The notes beneath the pieces are model-generated. The model did no database searches and was not told the DNA's origin. It was given only the letters and a program-made list of their open reading frames with translations. This document shows, piece after piece, positions 42,505-51,286 of a DNA stretch of 64,000 nt. Every line of letters begins with the position of its first letter. The stretch's first letter is position 1. A program made the position numbers and the translations under genes. The stretch comes from Shimia aestuarii. GTDB taxonomy: Bacteria > Pseudomonadota > Alphaproteobacteria > Rhodobacterales > Rhodobacteraceae. The DNA lies in assembly GCF_022814865.1 (NCBI RefSeq), contig NZ_JAKVRD010000019.1, positions 1 through 64,000 on the forward strand, given 5' to 3'.

Positions 42505-43431
42505 TTACAGCTTGTCGGTCAATTCAGGCACAGCTTCGAACAGGTCGGCGACCAGACCGTAATCGGCCACCTGGAAGATCGGCGCCTCTTCGTCCTTGTT
42601 GATGGCGACGATGATCTTGGAATCCTTCATGCCGGCCAGGTGCTGGATCGCACCCGAAATGCCAACGGCGATGTAGAGATCAGGGGCGACCACCTTGCCA
42701 GTCTGTCCCACCTGCCAGTCGTTCGGGGCAAAGCCCGAGTCGACGGCGGCGCGCGACGCACCAACGGCGGCGCCCAGCTTGTCGGCCAGCTTCTCGATCA
42801 GCGCGAAATCGTCTTCCGAGCCCACGCCACGGCCACCCGACACGACCACGCCGGCCGAGGTCAGCTCGGGACGGTCGCTTTCGGCGACCTTGTCTTCGAC
42901 CCATTCCGACAGGCCCGAAGCGGATGCGCCGCCCACGGTTTCCACAGTGGCCGAGCCTCCGGTGCCGGCCGCGTCGAAGCTGGCGGCGCGGAAGGACACG
43001 ACCTTTTTCGCGTCGCCCGATTTCACCGTCTGGATCGCGTTACCTGCATAGATCGGGCGCTCGAACGTGTCGGCATCGACCACGCCCGAGACGTCGGTCA
43101 GCATCATCACGTCCAGCAGCGCGGCCACGCGGGGCAGCACGTTCTTGGCGTCGGTGGTGGCGGGCGCCACGATGTGATCGTAATCGCCTGCCAGCGACAC
43201 GATCAGGTCGGCGGTCGATTCCGCCAGGCGATGACCCAGCGCGGGGTCTTCGGCGACCAGCACCTTGGCCACGCCGTCGATTGTCGCGGCTTCTTTCGCG
43301 GCGTCGGCGGCGGATGCGCCGGCGCACAGAACCGTCACGTCGCCCAGGGCCTTGGACGCGGTGACCGCCTTTGCGGTCGCGTCCATCGACAGTTCACCAT
43401 TGTTGACTTCGGCAAGAAGAAGAACAGCCAT
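42505..43431 (-). CDS. etfA: Electron transfer flavoprotein, alpha subunit
   Basis: A 308-residue ETF alpha chain. The C-terminal FAD domain is unmistakable: [79 protein letters not shown]. It takes electrons from acyl-CoA dehydrogenases and passes them to ETF:quinone oxidoreductase. Its ATG overlaps the etfB stop (TGATG), so both are translated together. Eight acyl-CoA dehydrogenase genes in the island make a dedicated ETF copy sensible, although it may be the only ETF of the cell. Confidence 0.95.
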   Translation of the reverse strand: MAVLLLAEVNNGELSMDATAKAVTASKALGDVTVLCAGASAADAAKEAATIDGVAKVLVAEDPALGHRLAESTADLIVSLAGDYDHIVAPATTDAKNVLPRVAALLDVMMLTDVSGVVDADTFERPIYAGNAIQTVKSGDAKKVVSFRAASFDAAGTGGSATVETVGGASASGLSEWVEDKVAESDRPELTSAGVVVSGGRGVGSEDDFALIEKLADKLGAAVGASRAAVDSGFAPNDWQVGQTGKVVAPDLYIAVGISGAIQHLAGMKDSKIIVAINKDEEAPIFQVADYGLVADLFEAVPELTDKL

Positions 43432-44189
43432 CACACCGCTCCCTTTTCCTTGAGTTTCGCAACCAGCTCGTCGACCGAGCCAACCATTTCACCGGCGGCG
43501 CGTTCGGCCGGCTCGGACGTCTTGACCACGGTCAGGCGCGGGGTGACGTCGACGCCGTAATCGGCGGCGGTCTTTTCATCCAGCGGCTTTTTCTTGGCCT
43601 TCATGATGTTGGGCAGCGACGCATAGCGCGGTTCGTTCAGGCGCAGGTCGACGGAAACGACGGTCGGCATCTTGACCTTGATGGTCTGCAGGCCGCCATC
43701 GACCTCGCGGGTGACGACGGCGCTGTCGCCATCGATGCCCACTTCCGAGGCAAAGGTCGCCTGGCTCCAACCGAGGATCGCCGACAGCATCTGGCCGGTG
43801 GCATTCATGTCGTTGTCGATCGCCTGCTTGCCGCAGAGAACCAGACCGGGCTGTTCCTCTTCCACGACCTTGGCAAGGATCTTGGCCACTGCCAGCGGCT
43901 CGATATCCTGGTGCACGTCATCCGCTGCGACGACCAGGATGGCGCGGTCGGCGCCCATGGCCAGTGCGGTGCGCAGGGTTTCCTGCGCCTGTTTGACGCC
44001 GATGGATACCGCGACGACCTCTTCGGCTTTTCCCGCCTCTTTCAGGCGGATCGCCTCTTCAACGGCGATTTCGTCGAACGGGTTCATCGACATCTTAACG
44101 TTGGCGAGATCGACACCGCTGCCATCCGCCTTGACGCGGACCTTCACGTTGTAGTCGATCACGCGTTTCACAGGCACGAGTACCTTCAT
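43431..44189 (-). CDS. etfB: Electron transfer flavoprotein, beta subunit
   Basis: A 252-residue ETF beta chain with the start [38 protein letters not shown] and the AMP-binding/recognition-loop region [19 protein letters not shown]. These match ETF beta over its full length. It forms the heterodimer with the alpha chain and holds the structural AMP. The gene follows the crotonase gene at 44232-45014 by 42 bp on the - strand. Confidence 0.95.
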   Translation of the reverse strand: MKVLVPVKRVIDYNVKVRVKADGSGVDLANVKMSMNPFDEIAVEEAIRLKEAGKAEEVVAVSIGVKQAQETLRTALAMGADRAILVVAADDVHQDIEPLAVAKILAKVVEEEQPGLVLCGKQAIDNDMNATGQMLSAILGWSQATFASEVGIDGDSAVVTREVDGGLQTIKVKMPTVVSVDLRLNEPRYASLPNIMKAKKKPLDEKTAADYGVDVTPRLTVVKTSEPAERAAGEMVGSVDELVAKLKEKGAV

Positions 44190-44231
44190 TGGCGTGGGCT
44201 CCTTGAGTTTTGCGATAAGGTTTCAACCGAG

Positions 44232-45014
44232 CTAACGGTCTTTGAATTCTGGAGTTCTTTTTTCCGAGAACGCTTTCATCGCCTCGGGAAAGTCATGCGC
44301 GCACAGCAAAACGCTTTGGGCATCGCGCTCGATATCCAGCGCCTCGAGATAGCTGCACTCGGCTGCGGCGCGCATCACACGCTTGGCGGTCTGAACGCCA
44401 AACATCGGGTGCGTTGCAATCTCGCGGGCAATTTCCAACGCCCGTACCTCGACCTGGTTGGCCGGCACGCATTCTTCGACAACGCGCAGGTCCCTAGCGG
44501 TGCGTCCGTCGATCTCGCGGCCCGTGAGCACCAGCATCCGCGCCACCCCCGCACCGGCACGCTGTTGAAGCAGCCAGCTTGATCCCGTGTCAGGACAGCC
44601 GCCGACGCGCGCAAAAACTTCGCACAGCCGGGCATCTTCGGCAGCAACGACAATGTCCGCCGACAAGGCCAGGCTTAAACCCGCGCCAAAAGCCACGCCG
44701 CATACCGCGGAAATCAGAGGTTTGCGAAACAGATAGGCCGCGCGTCCGCCATCGTGAACCAGCTCCACCATTTCCGATGTCGCCTTTGCGCCTTTCGCGA
44801 TCTCAGACTGAAACCCGACAAGATCGCCGCCGCTGCTGAAATGATCGCCACCGGTCATAACAACGACACGGATCGTAGCGTCCCGTTCGGCTTCGCGCAG
44901 GAGCGCCACTAGTTCTTCGACGAACCCGATGCTGTAAGGGTTGCGTTTTGTCGGCTGAAGAAACCGCAGGATTCCGACAGGGCCATCCCTGTCCAGGCGA
45001 ATAAGCTCAGTCAT
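44232..45014 (-). CDS. Crotonase-family isomerase/hydratase (PaaG-like)
   Basis: A 260-residue crotonase. DHFSSGGDLVGFQSE is the oxyanion-hole segment. The active site reads GGCPDTGSSWLLQQRAG: an Asp at the place where PaaG and Delta3-Delta2-enoyl-CoA isomerases have their single catalytic acid (VPDAGGTW), while the hydratase Glu pair is missing (FGAGLSLALSADI). I therefore prefer an enoyl-CoA isomerase role. Start ATG follows GATGGAGGCTTGA; it lies 11 bp after the next crotonase gene. Confidence 0.82.
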   Translation of the reverse strand: MTELIRLDRDGPVGILRFLQPTKRNPYSIGFVEELVALLREAERDATIRVVVMTGGDHFSSGGDLVGFQSEIAKGAKATSEMVELVHDGGRAAYLFRKPLISAVCGVAFGAGLSLALSADIVVAAEDARLCEVFARVGGCPDTGSSWLLQQRAGAGVARMLVLTGREIDGRTARDLRVVEECVPANQVEVRALEIAREIATHPMFGVQTAKRVMRAAAECSYLEALDIERDAQSVLLCAHDFPEAMKAFSEKRTPEFKDR

Positions 45015-45025
45015 TCAAGCCTCCA

Positions 45026-45802
45026 TCAGGTCCCGGTCCAGACGGGTGCTCGCTTTTCAGCAAAGGCCTTTGGGCCTTCAATCGCGTCGTTGCTGGCGTA
45101 AACCACCTCGTGCAGGCGCTTGCCCTCTTCCAGACCACCGGCACAGCCAAGATCCATGGTTGCGCGAACACTGCCTTTCGCGGCAACAACCGACAGCGGG
45201 GCCGCGCTGGCAATGCGTTTGGCAAGGTCGAAGGCCCGTGCGCGGACAGCATCGGGAGTGTCTTCGATATAGTTGGTGAACCCGTATTCGTGCAGGCGCT
45301 CGATCGGCATCAAGTCGCCGGTCAGAACTATTTCCATAAGGATGGGCTGCGGCAGCATGGACAATGCTGGCGATGCCCAAGGCGATCCACGACCGATCTT
45401 TACTTCGGTGATACCGACCTTGGTCCCCTTGAGACCGACCCGCAGATCGCAATTCAAAGTCAGCATCATTCCGCCCGCCATCAGCGACCCCGTCATCGCC
45501 GCGATGATCGGTTTCTTGCAGGCGCGCATTGTCTCGTGAAACGGGTCGCGCATCTTGGTCAGAATATCGACGCCCTCGTCGCGTGCGATTTTTGTGGCTT
45601 CCTTCAGATCCAGTCCGGCGCTGAACACGCCACAATCGGCCGAAGTCAGAATGGCCACACGAACGCTGTCATCCGCCTCGATCTTTTCCCAAGCATCGGT
45701 CAGCCCGTTCGTAGCCGCCACGGAAAGTGCGTTTTTGCGTTCGGGCCGGTTAATACAGACGGTTGCAATTCCGTCTTCGATCTTCACGTCAATGGGGCTC
45801 AT
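45026..45802 (-). CDS. Enoyl-CoA hydratase/isomerase (crotonase family)
   Basis: A 258-residue crotonase with CGVFSAGLDLKEATK and AGGMMLTLNCDLRVGLKGTKVGITEVKIGRGSPW. The second catalytic Glu is present (ITEVKIG), the first is not (AGGMM). This is the mirror image of the pattern in the crotonases at 3703 and 24514, which keep the first Glu only. The start ATG at 45800-45802 was chosen because the family N-terminus (IDVKIEDGIATVCINRPERKNAL) begins there; the longer reading frame upstream overlaps the binding-protein stop and is not family-like. Confidence 0.82.
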   Translation of the reverse strand: MSPIDVKIEDGIATVCINRPERKNALSVAATNGLTDAWEKIEADDSVRVAILTSADCGVFSAGLDLKEATKIARDEGVDILTKMRDPFHETMRACKKPIIAAMTGSLMAGGMMLTLNCDLRVGLKGTKVGITEVKIGRGSPWASPALSMLPQPILMEIVLTGDLMPIERLHEYGFTNYIEDTPDAVRARAFDLAKRIASAAPLSVVAAKGSVRATMDLGCAGGLEEGKRLHEVVYASNDAIEGPKAFAEKRAPVWTGT

Positions 45803-45881
45803 GATACCTGCTTCGCTTTCTCGGGACAATCTAACTGCGGAAAGCTTCCCCGCGACGTGTCTGCCGCGGGGAAGCCCAGTC

Positions 45882-47132
45882 TTATTCGACGGTGAAAGTC
45901 GCCGAGCTGTGCTTGATGACATCCCAAACAACGTCGAGATAGTCGGCGCTCCAGTCGGTCAGCGGAACCCAGGTTTCGCCATTCCACTGTTCGACCCGGG
46001 TCTTGCCACCACCTCCGTGGTCTTTGTCGGTCACTGTAACCGGGGCCATGATGCCGTTTCCATCGAAGTTCTCGATCGATTCAAAGGCATTCTTCATGGT
46101 TTCCGGTGTGATCGGCCAACCGTTTTCGGTAATCGCAATACGCGCAGCTTCGAAACCGGCCGAGTAGATCGCCATGCCCGTATTGTAGTACACGTCGCGC
46201 ACGAGGCTCTCGGGTCCGCTGCCCTTGCCATTGGCATAGTAGGTGTCCAGCATCGTCTTGACGATCGGAACTTCCTGGCCACCGGCCACGTTCGTCCCGC
46301 GCAGGATGCCTTTCGCCTCTTCCGCGCCGATATTGGCGATATCGACTTCGTTCAGCCAGTTCACCGACAGATAGCGGTCGATCGGGAAACGGTTGCGGCG
46401 CATTTCCTTCGAGGCGACCACATGTCCGCCCGCCAGTAGCCAGCTGATCACATAGTCGGGCTTGTCGCGGCGGATTTTGCTCCATGCGCCGGCTTGATCC
46501 GACCCGGGAAGCGGTACGGGATACAGCTCCAACTCGAACCCTTCCTTTTCGGAAAGCGTTTTCAGGATCTCGATCGGTTCCTGGCCAAAGGGATAATCCA
46601 GATAGATGAACCCGATCTTCGCCTTGCTCAAGTCACCGCCCATCTGACCCTTGATGAAGGCAACGTCATTTGCCGCCTGCTGCCAGTACGTCGGACCGAC
46701 CGGGAAAACCCATTCGAACACTTCGCCGTCCACCGCGTCACCGCGGCCAACGAAAGACTGCATCAGTACGTTACCGTCCTTCATGGCACGCGGCAAAACC
46801 GCGTTCGTGACCGGCGTGGACAGAAAATTGAAAAGGAAAACGCCTTCGCGCTTGAGCTGCTCATAGCATTCCACGCCACGCTGCGGTTCGTTGCCGTGAT
46901 CGCGAATGATGACTTCAACCGGATGCCCTTCAATACCACCGTTTTCGTTGGTGTACATCGCGAGATCCTGCGCGGCCTGGGCCACCTGCGGCGAAATGAA
47001 CGTGTAGGATTTACTGAGGTCGAAGCAGAGTCCGAAGCGGATCGGCTCCTTGTCCTGCGCTGAGGCCACAGTCGCGCTTGCTGCCAGCGCAGTAGCAAGG
47101 ACCACTGCCTTAATGTGCTGTTTGACTTTCAT
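45882..47132 (-). CDS. Periplasmic substrate-binding protein (module 2, copy B)
   Basis: A 416-residue LivK-type binding protein with a signal peptide (MKVKQHIKAVVLATALAAS..., cleavage near ASAQ-DK). The mature start IRFGLCFDLSKSYTFISPQ is shared with the copy encoded at 47230, and long stretches are nearly the same (VNWLNEVDIANIG, VVASKEM, GETWVPLTDW versus GETWVPQTDW). The two are tandem paralogues. It probably serves the same LivHM pair with a related ligand. Last transporter gene of module 2. Confidence 0.87.
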   Translation of the reverse strand: MKVKQHIKAVVLATALAASATVASAQDKEPIRFGLCFDLSKSYTFISPQVAQAAQDLAMYTNENGGIEGHPVEVIIRDHGNEPQRGVECYEQLKREGVFLFNFLSTPVTNAVLPRAMKDGNVLMQSFVGRGDAVDGEVFEWVFPVGPTYWQQAANDVAFIKGQMGGDLSKAKIGFIYLDYPFGQEPIEILKTLSEKEGFELELYPVPLPGSDQAGAWSKIRRDKPDYVISWLLAGGHVVASKEMRRNRFPIDRYLSVNWLNEVDIANIGAEEAKGILRGTNVAGGQEVPIVKTMLDTYYANGKGSGPESLVRDVYYNTGMAIYSAGFEAARIAITENGWPITPETMKNAFESIENFDGNGIMAPVTVTDKDHGGGGKTRVEQWNGETWVPLTDWSADYLDVVWDVIKHSSATFTVE

Positions 47133-47229
47133 GTTTTCTCTCTCCCGTTTCTAGGGTTTAGGGCGATGATACCGTTTCGTAAGCGCCGCTGCCGCCCTGC
47201 GTAGCGTCACCCTTCCTGCTACCTGTCTT

Positions 47230-48468
47230 TCACTGCTCGTATTTTGAGGAACTTTCTTTCACCACGTCCCACACGACGTCCGTGTACTCAGAGATCCAGT
47301 CGGTTTGCGGCACCCAAGTCTCCCCGTCCCACATCTCGATCCGGGTCTTACCGCCGCCGCCATGATCTTCGGCCGTCACCGTAATGGGGGCCATCAGCCC
47401 GTTCGCGTCGTATCCCTCAAGAGATTCCAGTCCGGCTTTGTAGGACTCCGCGGTTATCGGAAGGCCTTCCTGTTCTGCCGCCCTGCGCGCGGCTTCGAAC
47501 ATGATTGAATACATCGCCAGACCGGTGTTGTAGAAAACGTCCTGCGTCTTCTCGATCGGGCCGGACCCCTCGCCCTTGTCATAAAGCTCGGACATGATTT
47601 CCTGATACAGGGCAATATCCTGACCGCCCACGACATTGGTACCGCGCTTGATACCCTTGGCGGCCTCTTCACCGATGTTGGCGATATCGACTTCGTTCAA
47701 CCAGTTGACCGATATGTACTTGTCCATCGGAATGCGATTGCGCTGCATCTCCTTCGACGCAACCACATGCGCACCGCCCAACATCCAGACGATTACATGA
47801 TCGGGCTTGTCGCGGCGCACCTTGGACCACACACCGGCCTGGTCACTGCCCGGAAGCGGCACGGGGTACAGCTCAAGCTCGAAACCCTCTTTTTCGGACA
47901 AGGTTTCCAGGATCTCGATCGGCTCCTGTCCGAAAGGATAATCGAAATACACAAACCCCACCTTCACGTCCGACAAGTCGCCATCATGCAATTGCTTTAT
48001 GTAGGCAACATCATTGGCCGCCTGTCCCCAATAGGTCGGTCCGACCGGATAGACCCATTCGAAAACGGTGCCGTCAACGGCATCGCCTCGGCCGACAAGC
48101 GACTGCATCAGGATACGCCCGTCTTCCATGGCCCGCGGCAGGATAGCCAGAGAGACCGGAGTGGACAGGGTATCGAAGACGAATACACCCTCGCGGCTGA
48201 GCTTGGAGTAGCACTCGATTCCGCGCTGCGGTTCGTTCCCGTGGTCACGCACGTTGACTTCGACCGGTTCCCCACCGATGCCGCCCTTCATGTTGATGAG
48301 CTTGGCAAGGTCCATCGCGGCCTGCGAAACCTGCGGCGTGGCAAAGGTATAGGCCTTGCTGAGATCGTAGCAGATGCCGATCTTGAATGGCTCTGCCAGC
48401 GTCTGGGTGCCGAACATTGCTCCGCCGAACATTGATAATACGGCCAACGCTTTGGTAAGTTTCTTCAT
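47230..48468 (-). CDS. Periplasmic substrate-binding protein (module 2, copy A)
   Basis: A 412-residue LivK-type binding protein with a signal peptide (MKKLTKALAVLSMFGGAMFG..., cleavage near TLA-EP). It begins FKIGICYDLSKAYTFATPQ and is a close paralogue of copy B encoded 97 bp downstream. Both differ from the binding protein of module 1, which starts LALLSDFSGPYAD. A GGGAGGAACAAATG ribosome site precedes the ATG. The gene follows the LivF-type ATPase gene by 33 bp. Confidence 0.87.
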   Translation of the reverse strand: MKKLTKALAVLSMFGGAMFGTQTLAEPFKIGICYDLSKAYTFATPQVSQAAMDLAKLINMKGGIGGEPVEVNVRDHGNEPQRGIECYSKLSREGVFVFDTLSTPVSLAILPRAMEDGRILMQSLVGRGDAVDGTVFEWVYPVGPTYWGQAANDVAYIKQLHDGDLSDVKVGFVYFDYPFGQEPIEILETLSEKEGFELELYPVPLPGSDQAGVWSKVRRDKPDHVIVWMLGGAHVVASKEMQRNRIPMDKYISVNWLNEVDIANIGEEAAKGIKRGTNVVGGQDIALYQEIMSELYDKGEGSGPIEKTQDVFYNTGLAMYSIMFEAARRAAEQEGLPITAESYKAGLESLEGYDANGLMAPITVTAEDHGGGGKTRIEMWDGETWVPQTDWISEYTDVVWDVVKESSSKYEQ

Positions 48469-48501
48469 TTGTTCCTCCCTGAACAGTTTCCGAATAGTAC
48501 G

Positions 48502-49317
48502 TTAGCTCAGCCAACGTTTGCGTCGGCTGTAGTGCTTGACGTTGTGAAAATCAGTCTCTCCGCCGCCTAGATAGAACTCCTGAATATCGGAGTTAGATTT
48601 GAGCGCCTCGGCCGTGCCGTGCATAACAACGCGGCCGTTCTCGATAAGATACCCTTGCGAAACGATCTCCAGAGCCGCCAGGGCGTTCTGTTCCACCAGC
48701 AGTACGGACAGGCCCTCATCCTTATTGATCTTTTGCAGGATGCCGAAGATTTCCTCGACCAGGAACGGAGCAAGCCCGAGACTTGGTTCATCAAGCATCA
48801 ACAGCTTCGGCTGGGTCACGAGGGCCCGCCCAATGGCAAGCATCTGTTGCTCACCACCCGACAAATAGCCTGCTTGCGAATTTTTGCGTTCGGCAAGCCG
48901 CGGAAAATATCCGTAGATCTTTTCCTTTTCCGCATTCAGCGTTGATCGGGACATTCCGCGTGGCGCGGCGGCGGTCAGGTTCTCGTCGGGGGTCAGGTGT
49001 TCGAAGACCCGCCGCCCTTCGATGACATGACAGATGCCCATCTCGACGCGTTTTTGCGCGAGCGCTTCGGTAATGTCCGTTCCCTGGAACGTTATCTCAC
49101 CTCGGCTGATGCGTCCGCGCTCGGCCTTCAAAAGACCGCTGATCGCTTTCAACGTGGTACTTTTCCCAGCTCCGTTCGATCCCAAGAGTGCGATCATCTC
49201 GCCCTTTGGGACTTGGACCGAAACACCTTTGATCGCCAGTATTACATTGTCGTACAGTACTTCGACGCTGTTCATGGATAGAATGTTCTGGGCTTCAACT
49301 TTTTCTTGCATCGGCAT
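48502..49317 (-). CDS. ABC transporter ATP-binding protein, LivF type (module 2)
   Basis: A 271-residue ABC ATPase with Walker A GSNGAGKS, signature YLSGGEQQMLAIGRAL and Walker B LLMLDEPSLGL. The C-terminal extension ends VKHYSRRKRWLS, nearly the same as in the LivF protein of module 1. It powers the second importer together with the LivG-type ATPase at 53199. The start is one of two ATGs (49317 or 49311); the gene lies 4 bp after the LivM-type gene. Confidence 0.87.
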   Translation of the reverse strand: MPMQEKVEAQNILSMNSVEVLYDNVILAIKGVSVQVPKGEMIALLGSNGAGKSTTLKAISGLLKAERGRISRGEITFQGTDITEALAQKRVEMGICHVIEGRRVFEHLTPDENLTAAAPRGMSRSTLNAEKEKIYGYFPRLAERKNSQAGYLSGGEQQMLAIGRALVTQPKLLMLDEPSLGLAPFLVEEIFGILQKINKDEGLSVLLVEQNALAALEIVSQGYLIENGRVVMHGTAEALKSNSDIQEFYLGGGETDFHNVKHYSRRKRWLS

Positions 49318-49321
49318 TCCC

Positions 49322-50395
49322 CTATTTCTTGAACTGATCGAAGGGCCAGACCATCAGATAGTCTCTGATGTTGCCGTAGAGTTTTCCCAAACCGAGTGGT
49401 TCGATCAGAAGGATAATGACGATCAGTGCGCCATAGACTGCGTTCGGGATGTGAGCGAGTGTTTCAACATCGATCTGCATGCCAAGCCCGTCACTCAGCG
49501 TGACGACGAGACCGTTCACGATACCCGGAACAAGAAGGATCAGGGCAACACCGAAATAGGAACCGATAATGCTGCCAAGGCCGCCAACAATCACCATCGC
49601 AAGAACCTGGATCGAAACGGCAACCGAGAATTGCTCGGGTGCGGCGAGAAAGAAAAAGGTGGCAACAAGCAACGCACCGCTGACGCCTGCGATGAACGAA
49701 GAAGTCGCGAATGCGAGGATTTTGTAGTAGAAACTGTTCACACCCAGGATCGCGGCCGCAAAGTCTTTTTCCCGGACAGCGACCAAGGCGCGACCGAGTC
49801 CAGTACGCTTGAGATTAAGCATGAAGATCGTCACCAACACACACCAGCCGAAGGCGACATAGTAGAAGCCAGTATCAGTGGTAATCTCTTGCCCGAGCAG
49901 CGCCAATGTCGGTGACTGGAGCGACGCGTGTGAGCCCCCCGAGATCGCCGGAGAGTGGGTCAGAACCCAGTCCATCACGAATTGCATCGCAAGAGTGGTA
50001 AGGGCGAGATACAGTCCCTTGACCCGCAAAGCGGCAAAAGCAAATAGGCTGCCGATTACCGCTGACGTCAATCCGCCGATGATAAGGGCGAATTCCCACG
50101 GCACCCCGAAACGCGCGGCATGGATCGCCGAATAGGCGCCGACGGCCATGACCGCAGCATAACCCAAGTGAAGTTGGCCTGCCCAACCTGTCACCAGATT
50201 CAATCCAAGCGCGGCGGCCGTCCAGATCAGCCAGGGAAGCATGTAGCTGTTCAGATAAAGCGACGGGATGATGAATGGCGCGGCAAGGCCAATCAAGAAG
50301 ATGAATGCTGTCAGATTCCGGTCAGCAGGCACCTTGAAGATTCGGCTATCCGAAACGTAGTTGGCGTGATGGACGCCAGAAAGTCTGTAAAACAT
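49322..50395 (-). CDS. ABC transporter permease, LivM type (module 2)
   Basis: A 357-residue permease with the LivM motif TGWAGQLHLGYAAVMAVGAY and the coupling loop RTGLGRALVAVREKDFAAAILG; eight or more hydrophobic helices. It forms the channel with the LivH-type protein encoded 3 bp upstream. Its N-terminus (MFYRLSGVHHANYVSDSRIF) is longer than usual and hydrophilic. Confidence 0.87.
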   Translation of the reverse strand: MFYRLSGVHHANYVSDSRIFKVPADRNLTAFIFLIGLAAPFIIPSLYLNSYMLPWLIWTAAALGLNLVTGWAGQLHLGYAAVMAVGAYSAIHAARFGVPWEFALIIGGLTSAVIGSLFAFAALRVKGLYLALTTLAMQFVMDWVLTHSPAISGGSHASLQSPTLALLGQEITTDTGFYYVAFGWCVLVTIFMLNLKRTGLGRALVAVREKDFAAAILGVNSFYYKILAFATSSFIAGVSGALLVATFFFLAAPEQFSVAVSIQVLAMVIVGGLGSIIGSYFGVALILLVPGIVNGLVVTLSDGLGMQIDVETLAHIPNAVYGALIVIILLIEPLGLGKLYGNIRDYLMVWPFDQFKK

Positions 50396-50398
50396 GCC

Positions 50399-51286
50399 TT
50401 ACACCCTTTCGATGTCGTGACGACCGAACAGCCCGTGCGGACGGATCATGACGGTAAGAATGAGCACAGCAGCGACGATAAGCTCACGGCTTCCGCCTCC
50501 GACAAGCGGATCGAGGAAATCAGCGCCAACGTTTTCGACGACACCTAGGATGATGCCTGCGATCACGGCGCCAAGGATACTGTCGAGACCACCGAGAACG
50601 GCAACCGTCAGACCTTTGAGAAGCAACAGCGACAGCGCCTGATCGACACCCTGAATCTCACCCCAGATGACGCCAGCGGCGACGGCAACAACTGATGCCA
50701 ATGCCCAGGACAACCCAACGCCGCGCTCAACCGAGATACCTACCGACCATGAAGCCATGTAATCATCCGCGATCGCCCGCAACTTGATCCCGGTCCGGGT
50801 TCGGAAAAACAGCATGAATGCGACAAACAAGGCGAGCGCAACACCGGCACCAACCAGATGGATGCGGCTGATGAAGATGTCGCCCAGGAACAGCGGATCA
50901 TAGCTGACGCCCAGTTCCATCGAACGCGACGTCCCGCCCCAGATCGCAAGCGTTGTACCCCGAAGGAAAATGTCGAGGCCGAGTGTCAGCATCAAGATCA
51001 TGACAACCGGCCGACCTGCGAGACGGCGCAAAGCAACACGCTCAATGCCGAACCCAAGGCCGAACATGACAACCGCAGCCAGAGGGATGGCCAGCCACAA
51101 GGGTAAACCCACGTCGCGTGCCAGCGCCAAGACCACATAGGCCCCGACCATGGTCAACCCGCCCTGCGCCAGATTGGGCACCGAAGATGCCTTGTAGATC
51201 AGCACAAGGCCGATGGCGAATAGCGAGTACAGCAGACCCGTCAAGGCTCCGTTGATCGCAAGCTCTGATAGAAAGACCCAGTCCAT
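50399..51286 (-). CDS. ABC transporter permease, LivH type (module 2)
   Basis: A 295-residue permease: GALTGLLYSLFAIGLVLIYKAS, PNLAQGGLTMVGAYV and the coupling loop TRTGIKLRAIADDYMASWSVGI. Membrane topology and length fit LivH. It is directly adjacent (no gap) to the stop of the acyl-CoA synthetase gene; AGGGAGGTATAA at that stop serves as ribosome site. Confidence 0.87.
   Translation of the reverse strand: MDWVFLSELAINGALTGLLYSLFAIGLVLIYKASSVPNLAQGGLTMVGAYVVLALARDVGLPLWLAIPLAAVVMFGLGFGIERVALRRLAGRPVVMILMLTLGLDIFLRGTTLAIWGGTSRSMELGVSYDPLFLGDIFISRIHLVGAGVALALFVAFMLFFRTRTGIKLRAIADDYMASWSVGISVERGVGLSWALASVVAVAAGVIWGEIQGVDQALSLLLLKGLTVAVLGGLDSILGAVIAGIILGVVENVGADFLDPLVGGGSRELIVAAVLILTVMIRPHGLFGRHDIERV

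Noticed and set aside
45831-45846. Possible operator half-site before the crotonase at 45026
   Set aside because: TCTAAC occurs alone; the second half-site and a spaced -35 box are absent.
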